Source: Bigelowiella natans CCMP2755 (Eukaryota; Cercozoa; Chlorarachniophyceae). Taken from it: 64,000 bases of DNA. The stretch spans positions 24,590 through 88,589 of the forward strand of contig ADNK01000562.1 of NCBI GenBank assembly GCA_000320545.1, written 5' to 3'. This document shows, piece by piece, positions 48,426 through 60,552 of the stretch. Under the pieces are notes generated by a model. That model did not search any database. It saw only the letters and a list, made by a program, of their open reading frames with translations, and was not told the DNA's origin. The position numbers and the translations under genes were made by a program. The stretch's first letter is position 1. The number at the start of each line of letters is the position of its first letter.

Positions 48426-48492
48426 GTGCGTAGGTGGTGACTACGGAGGAGGAGGGATGATGGGAGGCGAAAGATATGGTATCTAGCATGAG

Positions 48493-48544
<52 letters not shown>

Positions 48545-48562
48545 AATGTGTGTGTATGTGTG

Positions 48563-48601
<39 letters not shown>

Positions 48602-48815
48602 GAACGTCGTCAACGAGAATGACAACGAGAAGGAGGAGGATAAGTGATGGATTCTCATAATTGGCCCATTATTCATTATTCGTTTCTCATCACCTTTACT
48701 ACTCGCTCTTCCTCCTTCTTCTTCTTGTTATTGTTAAAGGCGACTCGCCATTGTCATCAAAAGGCGAACAGGTGGTACTTGTGCTACACGGAGTACGACT
48801 GACACGGCTCTATGC

Positions 48816-48855
<40 letters not shown>

Positions 48856-49875
48856 TCCTCTCCCTCTGCAAAAATATGATCCCCACCTCATCTTGCACAT
48901 CGCAATGAATAGAGGCCAGCAGAAGAGAAGTGGAGCGACTTCTTCAACGAACCGGACCAGTAAGAAGAAGAAAGAAGAGAAAGAGAGGAAGATACTCGCT
49001 ACCACCACTATTCCTACTACGCTCCCGTACCTCTACTATAGCTGCCAATAACGACTGCGCACACTAATCGTCTTTGTTATTGTAGATATTGGGATAATCG
49101 TGCTCTCAAGGCAAGCGGCGAACGAAGTCCAAGGTGGTGTCATTGTCCGCCTTATTAGTAATAACGAGTGCTGCGTTGTGCTCTTTCCGTCATCTAATGC
49201 ACTCATATCCATCAACATCGCCATCATCATCATCGTAGTCGTTGCAGTGGTAGTAGTAGTAGTAGTAGTAGTCGTCGTCGTCGTCATCGTCGTAGTCCCT
49301 CATGGTATCCTTTCGCATTTGCGCTCAGATATCCCGACTTCAAGCACAAAACCACGCAGGAGGCGCTATGGGTCGATAGGTAGATAAGACCGGGAAGCTT
49401 ACCGGGGAGAGGAGAGTAGAGAGCGTACATCAAGGCGCCTAATTTCAACATGCTACCTTTGTGAGATAGAGTCGTGAGGAGTGATCTAGGTGAAGCTCAC
49501 GTGCTGTTTCTTGTTAGTACTCCCTCCACCTCCTCCTTCTCCTCCTTTTCCTCATCCCCCCCCCCCCCCCCTCCTTGCAGTTGGGACTCACCAAAGTGGA
49601 TCCAAGAAACGCTTACTCTCATGGACAAGGCAGCAAAGGAACATCAAAATGGTGGTGCTCTACTTGTCATAGTAGAAGTAGTAGTTTACTCGTTATTGCG
49701 CATTTTCACATCTAGATAAATACACGAAAGATGATCCATGAATAAACGAATACTGCCCCTCCCCCCTCTATCTTCTCTCTATCTCTCTCTCTCCCTGCCT
49801 TTCAATCAATTCGCAGGAGGATACGATGATGAAAGCGTTCATGCTGGAGAAGAGGTGGGGGTGGTTGTGGGATGA
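46409..49875 (+). CDS. OSB-type organellar single-strand DNA-binding protein
   Basis: Thirteen exons join in phase to 328 aa. Residues 1-20 are a hydrophobic signal (WTAALFLIVWMMAGAWMG), followed by a Ser/Arg/His-rich transit-like part to about 100. An OB-fold SSB domain follows (SVNLIGNLGADPQ, LPSGRVVAKMSVAV, WFECEMWNNVAKSAQIYL, VHVTGRLEKDVW). After a linker comes one PDF motif: WSDFFNEPDQ, YWDNRALK, SPRYPDFKHK, TTQEALW, then SPKWIQETL. OB-fold plus PDF motif is diagnostic of OSB proteins of plants, which bind organellar single-stranded DNA and limit recombination. The leader suggests the plastid. The exon at 48913 and the one at 47061 use less typical acceptors. Introns hold CT, TA and GA runs. 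Confidence 0.85.
48384..48600. repeat. (CT)n, (TA)n and (GA)n in an OSB intron
   Basis: CT run at about 48384-48421, TA run at 48498-48541 and GA run at 48567-48599 within the 554-nt intron between exons 7 and 8. Confidence 0.9.
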
Positions 49876-50182
49876 TAGTGAAGACAATGATTATGCTGAT
49901 GATGATGATGATGATGCTGATGGTGATGATAATGGTCCTGTCGTTTTGATTTATGTTTTCATGAGAGAGTTGATGTTGCCATTTTTATCGGAGTAGATAG
50001 TACTTTCCACGACATTGATATGTGAATGAAGCGTATCAAATCAAATATGTTGACATGTGCACATACATCATACAATCCACAGTAATTTGACTACAATATT
50101 GTTGTATCTAGGTACCTGGTGAGTCTCTTCCTCCGCAGTGGTAGCTGCCTCCTCCGGCTTTAAAGCCTTTCGTTGCTCGCTG

Positions 50183-50234
<52 letters not shown>

Positions 50235-50552
50235 ATAATGTGTGTGTGTGTATATATATAAACCCTTCTCCCAGCTCCATGTATTGTTTTTCGCGAATAG
50301 CTCCGAAGGTGCATAATAATATTATTATCTGCAACATATACGATTGCATGTATTCGACAATCGAATGATTTCTTCATGGGATTTGTAGTAGATATATACG
50401 CTTTGGTACAATCTGCGACAGTCTCCCCCGCATGTGCTAACACACTGCTGCTCTAGTGCTGGCTGGCGCTGCTGCTGCGCCATGTGATTCATACGTACGC
50501 GGCTTATATCTCAGCTACATCTAACTAGAGTATCCGCGGCGCATCGTGTCAC

Positions 50553-50597
<45 letters not shown>

Positions 50598-50807
50598 TAG
50601 CATGCGAGCTGCTATATTTATAATAATCTTGAATGCGCGTTTACGCGCACATACAATAGCAGCACTGCTGATACTATAATACAGATGCTGATGCTGTACG
50701 TTACACATACTGATAGTAGTCAACAACCAGCTATGTGTATAGTATGTGTGCAAGTTAGCTGGCAGTTTATCTTTGTCATATTTGATAAGCATAACCTTTG
50801 CTAAGCA
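49876..50807. other. Convergent gap with two (TA)n runs
   Basis: TA repeats at 50184-50222 and 50555-50594, a GAT run near 49896-49915, and CTAG/GCATGC words at 50440-50640. No gene seen. Confidence 0.6.
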
Positions 50808-52278
50808 TCACCACCACTTCTCATACAAGATGCGTTCTTTTGAAATCTCAAAAGTCTCTTGCAGCAAAGTATTGACTTCTTCAGTCATAGATGGAGGACC
50901 GCACAGATAGAAAACCATTTCATTTGTATCCCTGAGCACATGCATGCGCGTTATTCACGAAGAGTTGAGCACATGAACTGCATTCGTTTATTGTATAAAT
51001 CTTCCCTCTGGCCTCTCCCCCCCTTTATGTGTATGTATGTGCGCACATGGTGTGTTTTATGGGACGACGGATCACAAAGAGCTTACTTCTTGGAGCGGCG
51101 CAACAACGGTGTCAACGTATCTCCGTCAATGCGCCCCCTTTCGCCTTCCCAGCCGTCGTCTAAGTGCGTTGCAAGCAAAACACGCGCGACACTTATATTC
51201 AGTAATTAGTAGCAGTATGTCGTGAACAGTCTACAACTACCCTTTTGCGTTGATGTAACTGTAAAAACTGAATCCTTGTCACAAAGGCTTTTCAACTCAT
51301 CCTGAGAGTGGTGGTGGTAGACAATAAAGTAGGGGAGAACGAGAGAGAAATCGAGAGAGAGTGAGGGAAACAAAGAGGAGATGATGAGAAATTTGATGAC
51401 GCAAGCTTGTACGACACATATGGTGATGACGATGTCGATGATGATGGGAATGATGATGAGAATGATGATGATGATGATGACATACGAATATTACTACCAA
51501 GTATATAAGCTCAGAAGCAGTCGTTGCGCTATAAAATAACGAGCATCCCTCTGCAACCAAGCAAGGTGTCCTCTCATAAGCAACAATTACTGGTAGTAGT
51601 AGTAGTGGTATTATCTCAAGATAATTAAGATTATCAGCTATGCCAAGGCTTCAGCACTTACTACCTTGGTTTTTGTTCTCTTCTTGTCCTTCTTTTCCTC
51701 CTCCTCCTCCCCCTCCTCCTTCGCGCATACTTCTTATCATCGACACGAAGGGCGTGACTCCTAGGACATCCAGACAACAAACCAACCAAAATATACACTA
51801 GCATCAAACTAACGACGCAATGATTTTGGGTGCCACGTGTAGGCTGTCGGGGTTTTGAATGGGGTCACGAACCGATGCCACCGGCTATGAAGACGTGGTG
51901 ATTAGGAGCTTTGCTGCTGGCGCTGTCCACCCCGTCCTATGCGTAAAGCATGCTGTGTGTCTCGTTCACACAAATATACGACAATGTGCACACACGTGCG
52001 CGCACACAAAAGTGTGATGTTGGCACAATTTAATATTATGTGTTATTGTCTTTTTAATTTGTTGTATTCGTAGTAGGTCTCGCTGCTGCGCTGCTGCCGC
52101 ACATTTTATACGGCAGATATGAAAAAGCACTCGCATACTGTTTGTCCTCCTTTCAATTTGAAATTTCCTCCTGACTTAATCAAGACCTGCAGTAATAATG
52201 TTCATATCGCACACATGTGCTACTGGTAGCTATCACAGTCCTAGTGGTAGTCGTCGAGATAAACAAACAATTCAACGA

Positions 52279-52310
<32 letters not shown>

Positions 52311-52777
52311 ATAAGCCAAATTACCTCGTCTCCTTGCTTACACTTCTCATGAATCCAGCTTGCGGCAGGATGTTTAGACACCTTCACTGCCAACTCCAAT
52401 GTTCCTTTGCTCTGAATGCGTGGTGTGCATTGAAAGAATGATGATTTGCCACAAGATCAAAGACTCATATACCGCCCATCGTGGGAAGACTCATAAGCAT
52501 ACTTGTACTTTTACGTGCGCGCACGCGTGTGTGTGCGTGTGTGTACACATAATGCATAACAAATCCAACTTGTAGTATTTTGGGCGTAGATGTGAATGAG
52601 TAGCCTCCAATGACGTCCAAGTGCGGGATGAGAAAATCAACCCATTGACCTGGTAAAAGACAACACACGTTTGTTCGTACTCATTGGAGTCACTGACGAG
52701 ATATCTGATCCCCCCCTTCCCATCTACACTTTCCCTCATCACACAAATTTATAATAATATATGATCCGCAAAACAGC

Positions 52778-52838
<61 letters not shown>

Positions 52839-53298
52839 TACAACAATCATATGTCAGCACGAGTAGCAGACACAAAACCAAAGGGTATGATGTGGATTAC
52901 CAGGGTGAAAAATGAATGTGTTCGGAGCTTTGAGAGTCAACGACCTTGACAGAACGGCGAAGTGTAGTTGGGGAAAAGAGGAGAACGAGAGAGGGGGGGG
53001 GGAGGGGAGAAAAGCAGTAATGGGAACCATAAAGAACACAACACGAACTCTCATAACTTTAGCTCTCATCATTTACTTGACTGTTGGAGAAAGTCGTCTG
53101 CTGGTAGTAACAACGGCCTTTGTCCACATCTTCGTGTCCTCCTCCTCACCACCTACTTCATTGATTCAATTCAAACGTCCATAAGAAGGGGTGTCCAGCA
53201 GACAATCTACGCAAAAGAACATCAACACCCTTCGCTTGCGATGCAGTCGAGTGGGTTCCTGTGGTCTTCTTCAGCTGATCCGGATTCGACGTGGCCAT
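50808..53298 (-). CDS. OXNAD1-like NAD(P)H/flavin oxidoreductase
   Basis: At least nine exons. In coding order they include LTLKAPNTFIFHPG then QWVDFLIPHLDVIGGYSFTS (FAD-binding barrel, about 52950 and 52650), ELAVKVSKHPAASWIHEKC with QGDE (about 52400), VLIKSGGNFKL, VFIAGGIGS (NAD-binding start, about 51890), LFYSATTASELIYL, DELKSLCDKDSVF, a DDGWEGERGRID segment, and the last exon FYLCGPPSM ... ILYEKWW. The closing Cys-Gly-Pro-Pro motif and terminal EKWW match OXNAD1 and related ferredoxin-reductase-fold proteins. The 5' end is uncertain; an ATG at 53298 (MATSNPDQLKK) is the candidate. The cell location and electron partner are unknown. Confidence 0.75.
52780..52839. repeat. (CA)n followed by (CGCA)n
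   Basis: CA dinucleotides pass into about eight CGCA units inside an OXNAD1-like gene intron. Confidence 0.9.
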
Positions 53299-53454
53299 TC
53301 AACAAGGGGAGGAGGAGGAGGAGGAGGGTCTGCACATGTGTGTGTGTGTGTGTCTGTGTCTCAGAGCGACGACTTCGTTCGACAATGAAGGCTGTGCCGA
53401 TGCCGAAAAATTCAAAAAGAATTCAAAAAATTGTCCTGTAAATGTCTAAAACAG

Positions 53455-54101
53455 ATGTCGTTTTCATGCTGCGACTCTCAAAAAAGGACACTAGATCTAG
53501 AAAATATGAGACCAAATCGTCAGCTGTTCTCCCGACTCCAACGACGCCAACAATTCGCCCATCCGCAAGCTCGAGCGAGCGAGCTACTAACCAAGCGCAC
53601 ATCGTCTGCACCTGCTGCTGCTGCTGCTGCCTGTGGGAGTGTATTGAGCGCATCAGCTGAGGAAAAAATACCAACCCCAGCTCTTTCGGCTGACATGCGA
53701 ACGGCGCAAACCCAAAGAGGTGTTCTTCGTTCAATGGGGAGGCTTTTGCAAATGAATGATTGACTTGTGGAACGTAGGCATTTGCCTTCAGTTCGATATC
53801 GACCCGTCCTTCCGTCGTCTTCACCCCCCTTCCCCTCCCCACTCTTCCTCACGCTCATAAGCAGTACTTTGTGTTGCTGCTACGTCCAGCAGGTCAGAAG
53901 CGAGCGGTCGTCATCACTGGTGCCTCTGGGAACCTCGGCCAGAAGTTGATTTCCCATTTCTCATCGAGAGGGTGGCAGGTAGCGTAGCTGCAGCCCTTAT
54001 ACTAGCACTGTTACCTATAGTAGAGTGTTGATGAGCTCTTGTGGTGACGGGACAAATGTGTTCGATCACAATTATTATTAGCGTGTGAGACGTGTCCGTA
54101 T

Positions 54102-54137
<36 letters not shown>

Positions 54138-54280
54138 ACATCAAAGTTTGCCTTCAATCTTTCTACCACCTTGCTAGCGACCCGTTACCTCGAAACGACA
54201 CACGACGGCATAAAAGAAATCATGATCAAAGAGGGGAGAAGCCTCATAATAATCAATGATTAAACATGTAGAAAACACAG

Positions 54281-54316
<36 letters not shown>

Positions 54317-54650
54317 TCTTATAAGGTCATTGGACTTGACAAAAGAGCGCCAAGAGGGATCACAGGGGCGGCAGTCGACCTAAGGGTTCGAAGCAACAAA
54401 TGGACAAACTTACTTAACGGTTGGCCGCAGCAAGGATAAATTTTATATTCGTTGTTGTTCTGCTTTTCCATTCCTGTAGAGTGGTAGTGACGCTCATACA
54501 TGTATGCTAATATAGGGGTTGATACCGTCATACACCTCGCTGCACAAAACCCGTTCCCTCATGCGACCTGGAAAGACTCTGTCTCTAGCTTCGACATCAC
54601 CGCCAATGTCTTCTTGGCTGCGGTTGAGAAAAAGGTTGTTTACTCCGCCA

Positions 54651-54693
<43 letters not shown>

Positions 54694-54789
54694 TCTTTCT
54701 CTCTCTCTCTCTCACACACACATACACAAATAACGAGGTGGAGTCTTCTTCCATTAATCCCCTCTCCCCCCCCTCCTCCTTCTTCTGTC

Positions 54790-54831
<42 letters not shown>

Positions 54832-55483
54832 CCTGTTTCCTCGTCACCACCCCTCGAAGGTTCGGAGGGTGATATTTGCCTCTAGCAACCACGTAATGGG
54901 TGGGCTGAAAGAAGCAGGGATCACAATTGATGAGGCGCCATCAATCACTGCAGGAGGGACAGATCCCTGCCCTGGTACCAAGATAACATATCCAGCTCCT
55001 TCAGGTGGTGATGATGTTAGAGGGAGGGGGGGTGAGGGTGGCGCCTATCCTGTTGACGATTGCACTAGAAGCTGGCGATGTATGATGAAGAAGGAGAGTA
55101 TTACGAATCGCCTATCTGTCTGCCGCGCAGTTATATATAACGATGTTTTCCCTCCATTTGAGAAGAGATGTCTTTTATCATTATTATTATGATTATAACT
55201 ACTACTATGATAGCTGGCTGTGCGTCCTACTTTGCTGTATCCCAACCGCCATGACACGGCAAAAAAACAAACGTGCTACTACTGCAGATTCTACCCCGTA
55301 TGCAACTGCGAAGTTGTTCGGTGAGCGTTTGGCGAGAGGGATTAGCGAGCTCCCAACATGCCAAACTAGCTTCATCTGCCTCCGAATCGGATGGTTAGTA
55401 GTAACAGCAGCAGCAGCAGCAGCGGCAGCCATTGCAGAGGGATGATTGATCGTGAATCAAAGAACAGTAAAATCGTTACTCCC

Positions 55484-55515
<32 letters not shown>

Positions 55516-56535
55516 CCATCTTTGCGCATGGAGAATGAGCAGATTTGTGTTGCTGCTGCTACTGCTGTTTTCGTCGCTGGCTATCATCAATGCAGGTGCC
55601 AGCCGGGGGAGAACCTGCCTTCAACGATGTCTGCAACCGGAGAACCCCCACGCGAGGGAGAGGACGACGGGAAAGATGCGAGGCAGATTCGGTAATGATT
55701 CATCGCATCATCGCTACAAGGAGGGGGGGAGGCTACGCTTTGGCAAGTGATTATTCGTGAGAAAATAATAACAGGGACACACACGCATGGTGATTGCTAT
55801 CTGCATTCCCAACAACGAACGGCAATTATTATCACTGCCCATTGCTACTGCAACTAACTATATCAAGACCAACACTACTCTCACTCGCCATTAACAACAC
55901 AACAGCGGATGCAGCACTTTAAATGACCCTCACAAGGTGTCGGAATGGTTTCAATTGATGTGGTTATCAAACAGAGACTTCTTGCAGGTAATGAATAGTC
56001 GGCGAGTGCGTTGTAGATGAATAGGCGACCAATATGATGGTGGCGCACAAGAAGGAGGATCAGGAGTTCTTTGATCTCATCCGATACGCACAAACATCGT
56101 CTCCTCCTCCTTTCCTCCCTCCTCCTCCTTTCCTTCCAACCCTCTCCCCCCCACTAGATATGCGAGAAGGCGGCGGAAGCAAAGATACCTGGTGGCGGGA
56201 GTTTCTGTGTGGTGAATGCCATGAGTAGCAATAGGTGATGAGATCATATTCAGCGTGTTCTTTGTTATCGTCGATGGTGATGATAGTGATAGTGATGATG
56301 ATGGTTATGATGGTTATGATGGATTCGAATTATTATTGCTACGGGCTCTCATGTCTATTATAGTGGTATGCGCTGGGACACGTCAGAGACTTCCCGCATC
56401 TTGGGCTTCGTTTCGAAGGACGATTCTACCACACATCCCCGTCCGGATGGAGATATGAACATAGGAATTCGTCCATCAAAGTCGAGACTACCTAGGAAGA
56501 AGACGGCAGGCGACGGAATCAGGTCTGCCTTATAA
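53455..56535 (+). CDS. NAD-dependent epimerase/dehydratase (extended SDR)
   Basis: Eleven exons join in phase to 409 aa. After an Arg/Gln/Ala-rich N-terminus (about 88 aa, transit-like) the SDR fold starts with VVITGASGNLGQ (Rossmann GxxGxxG), then VIGLDKRAP, GVDTVIHLAAQNP, VIFASSNHVMGG, the catalytic YATAK, CLRIGWCQPGEN, a LMWLSNRDFLQ helix, VVNAMSSNSGMRWD and LGF near the end. The RIGW-QPGEN, MWLSNRDFLQ and NSGMRWD blocks resemble bacterial uronate-dehydrogenase-type NAD epimerases. A possible extra 5' exon at 53021-53105 (signal-like, TLITLALIIYLTVG) would splice in phase and make a bipartite leader, but it overlaps the opposite gene. One exon is 15 nt (55775-55789). CT runs precede the exon at 54860. 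Confidence 0.8.
54655..54830. repeat. Two (CT)n runs in one intron
   Basis: CT at about 54655-54712 and 54795-54827, on the sense strand, just before the acceptor at 54859. Confidence 0.9.
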
Positions 56536-57227
56536 CAAGCAGCAATGAGTAGAGGGGGAACAGGTCAATAGGGAGGAGACTAAAAGACGTTTGTCATTCC
56601 GGGAAATTATCGTGGACATGAGCTCTATAGGCTATTGTAGTGCGCATCGTCACATATACCCCGTACGTGTCAAATAGCAACGACAATATAGCAACAGCTG
56701 TAGCACACGCAAAGGCAAATTGTGTGGCTAGACGCGACACAAAAAGGTTTGTGCGAATGAGGCTAATCTTATGCATACAGCGGGACAAGTGGTGTTTATC
56801 ATCGGATGTGATGCATTCATGCTAATTGTTATAGTGTTGGCGCTGTCATCATCGCGACCATTGCTACATGGCTGAACCATCTTAGAAGTAGTACTTAACG
56901 CGAATACATGTTTGCATGAAAAGTCAAGCAGCGCTGACGCTACGCTCTTGTTTTACGCTGCTGGGTTATGACCATAGCCTACATTTCATTTCCCTACCAT
57001 GTATCCGCAGTAGCAAAAATTGCATAAGTGCTACTGCGGATAGTAAGCAAATGAAATGTGAGGTATGGCCCATGAGCGGCGGCTGGATGCAATGACGGTC
57101 ACGACGTACAAATGCCCATCGAAGTATCGTGATGTATTGTCATCGGCGTCACCATAATATCATATGCTCAATAATGTAAACTCTATTATAACTGGCGTCA
57201 GGAGAATTACATAAATACTTTACTGTT
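56536..57227. other. Convergent gap with a long imperfect hairpin
   Basis: Holds a foldback at about 56967-57073: CATTTCATTT pairs with AAATGAAATG, and a perfect inner arm GTATCCGCAGTAGC pairs with GCTACTGCGGATA around a 15-nt loop. The outer arm (TGACCATAGCC with GGTATGGCCCA) pairs imperfectly. No gene seen. Confidence 0.65.
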
Positions 57228-57723
57228 CTAATTCGCTACTGACAACGCTTCTGAGATCAGAGGCTCTAAAACATCCCAAGCTACTGCATCTTTGCTAATG
57301 CTCTTGATTGCATCATTTCTCAATCTTACTGCCTTCTCTGCTGCACTTTCGGATTTTGCCACGATGCTCATATCTGTGCGGAAAGCCTTTCCAACGTCGT
57401 TCCCTCCTTTCAGGAGTTTCTTCGAGGCATTATCGGAGAGATGAAACCCAGGATTAAAATGGCCTGCCGTCGAAACATATTAGAAATCATCCACAGGCCA
57501 GGAAGCATTCCAAGACAGTATCAACGCAAGTTTTTCATAACAGCTCCTCATCTGACTATTCGGAATACTCATCTCCTGCTGTAAGAGAACTCCATGAATC
57601 AAGAAACCAGCTTGGGGAGAAACAACCTGACACTAAATCGCCGAGCCGGTCGCCAGAAGTGAACAGTACGCCTAAACCTTTGGTGTCGCTCTCGTCCACC
57701 TACGACGAATTATCGAGTTGAAT

Positions 57724-57766
<43 letters not shown>

Positions 57767-58308
57767 GCACACGCACGCACAGGCACGCACATGCGCGCTC
57801 TATTTACACATATTTGAATAACGAGACCAAAAGCAGCTCACCTGTCCCACATATATGTACGGGTTCTGCAGCATTGACAAACCGCCAGGAATCCTAATTT
57901 CGCCTGCCACACGTAGATACACACCCACATTAACATGAAATATATGTATTTATATTATATATATTTATATATTAGACCATATAATTTTCCTACAATATTT
58001 TGCATAGATGTATGTACATACGGCTGTTTGTTGAATGGCCGGTTACGTGTTTTATGGTTAACATTGTTGTGCATGTTACCCCTTCCATTTGGTCTCCCTC
58101 CTTGATGGTCGCCTGTGTACCTTTTATTATGTGTCGCGAACACACATCAAGCAAGAACAATACATATATATATATATATATATATATAATATAATATAAT
58201 TTGGCATACCTACATAATGCTGAAAAGCATATCGCATACCACACTAATAGATGATAATACACTTTTAGATTTTTTAAAACATTCTAGAGTGCCCCTCCCC
58301 ACTCCCAT

Positions 58309-58352
<44 letters not shown>

Positions 58353-59520
58353 TCTCTCATTCTCTTTTTCTCTCATTATTTCTTCCTGGTCCATACTGTA
58401 TTCCACACGGGGATAACGTTCTGCCAGATCCTACATCAAAAGGTTATAGTGAATGTGCACACCAATCAGTATTAACGTATCAAAATAAATAAATAAATAA
58501 TAGATGTATTAAGAGGTATAAACTGTATGTGATCATCACAACATGACAAACCGTGCGGCTGGTTGGCTTGGAACTCTCCCATGTAGACGCGGCCGTCTGG
58601 CTGGGTGTAAACTCCTACGTCAAACGCACCGTCCTACCCAAGAGAAGCAGACAGGCCACCGATGAAAGAAAGAAGAACGATGGGAAGATAGAAAGAAACG
58701 GAAGAAAAACACGAATAAATGTTTTGAGGAAATCAAAATCGCACATCAAGTCGAAGCATCTTTCTAGACGACGGAAACAGAAAGATGAGCCCATTAATGG
58801 CGGACAACCCCTCTCCATACCATAACTTTGGCACTACTTCTCTTGTCGTAGTTGATTATATGGCATAGTTGTTGCTTGTGTATCTACCTTAAAGCTTCCA
58901 AGGAACTGCTCTCCAAACACACTTCGCCTAAGAGAGTGGGCAAGCGAGAGCCGCCGTAGAAGATGAAGATGATGAAATTAATGCAAACTTTACAGCATCG
59001 TCGTTGTCGTCGTCATTGTTACTATCGATAATGAAGAAATTGTATGATTATTGGCATGATTCGTAGGGATTTGCATGCAAATCGAAATAAGATGAAACGC
59101 CATCAATAAAAATATGGCAGAAGAGCGGCAGGCATGTTCGTCCACGGGGATTGTCCGTCCTTGGAGCTAGCATAGCACATAGGACACGCACCACTCGCCA
59201 ACGCCCTGAGCCTTTCCGTCTTTGTCAGTCTCATTAGTCTTCAAATACACCATTTCTCCTTTGAACAGACAGCAAGCCTTACGCTTATAACTTGTGCATT
59301 ATTGTGTCGCGCATACCTTTCTGAAGCAGAGACGTAATATCAGCGAAGTAGAGCATCCACTGCTGATGTATCGGCGTGCTTCGACCAAAGATCTGTGACG
59401 GAAAGCAGAACGACATATGAAGAACGGCAAAGAGGCGTATTCACATGTACTTGAGATATCCGGTGAGTTAAACGAGTGTTCTAACGAGCAGGTGCAATTA
59501 TCTCGAAACAGGGGGAAGGG

Positions 59521-59570
<50 letters not shown>

Positions 59571-59825
59571 GAAGAAATGAAAGTCGCCTCATTTTTAATG
59601 TTCGTGCCTGTGCAATGGTCTTGAAGACGAATCGGATTTGACACACGTGCCCAGCGATCCGCAGCCAGACGATTACATCCCTATGTTTGTCGTTCAGTAC
59701 TCGCATGATAAGTAAATCACCGCATGACGATGACGATGTTGACAATGATTACACACGACGATGATGGTATGAGATAGAATAAATTATTCGGGCTCATGGG
59801 TCAGTTTGACTATGTCTCGCTTTCC

Positions 59826-59865
<40 letters not shown>

Positions 59866-60499
59866 TCTACATCTGGAGGCCTGCGTATGTTTGTGTCCAC
59901 ATGCGTGTAGTCTAGATCAGTAGGTTGCTACCGCCACTCCTACCTATGTGCAAAGATCTCTTTGGACGACTTGGAAGTACCTGATAGATGGGTGTGATAA
60001 TGAGCTGCTGTCTGGGATACAGACGGTGTGTTGTGGAAGAGCTACAAATTACAACTCACGATTTTTTATTCGCATGACGTCAGCGTTCTTCGCGAGGAAT
60101 GCTACGGCCAAAGACACCTCCTTACACGTATCTAGGACAATTGTGCATCGAGCAACATCGTTGGGAAATGCAACTCTCCCAGGAGGGCCATTGCACACCT
60201 GGAAGAAGCCGCCACGCAGAACAGATGACAATGAGGAGGAGAATGAACGATGACAATGATGATGGTGATGATGATGATGATGACGATGATGATGATGAGG
60301 TGCAGAGAAAAACTATCTTGTCGAAACAAGGAAGGGGTATGAATCTCTGGCAGAATCGACTTATATGTGTCTTTGAATTATGGCTCGTTGATCAATTTGT
60401 ATCGTAGAGATCAACTGTTTTCTAGTAATTGCTTTTGCGATTTTTAGGATTACATAAACACCCGAGTGGAAATCTTCAGTATCAAGACAACTGGTTGCA

Positions 60500-60552
<53 letters not shown>

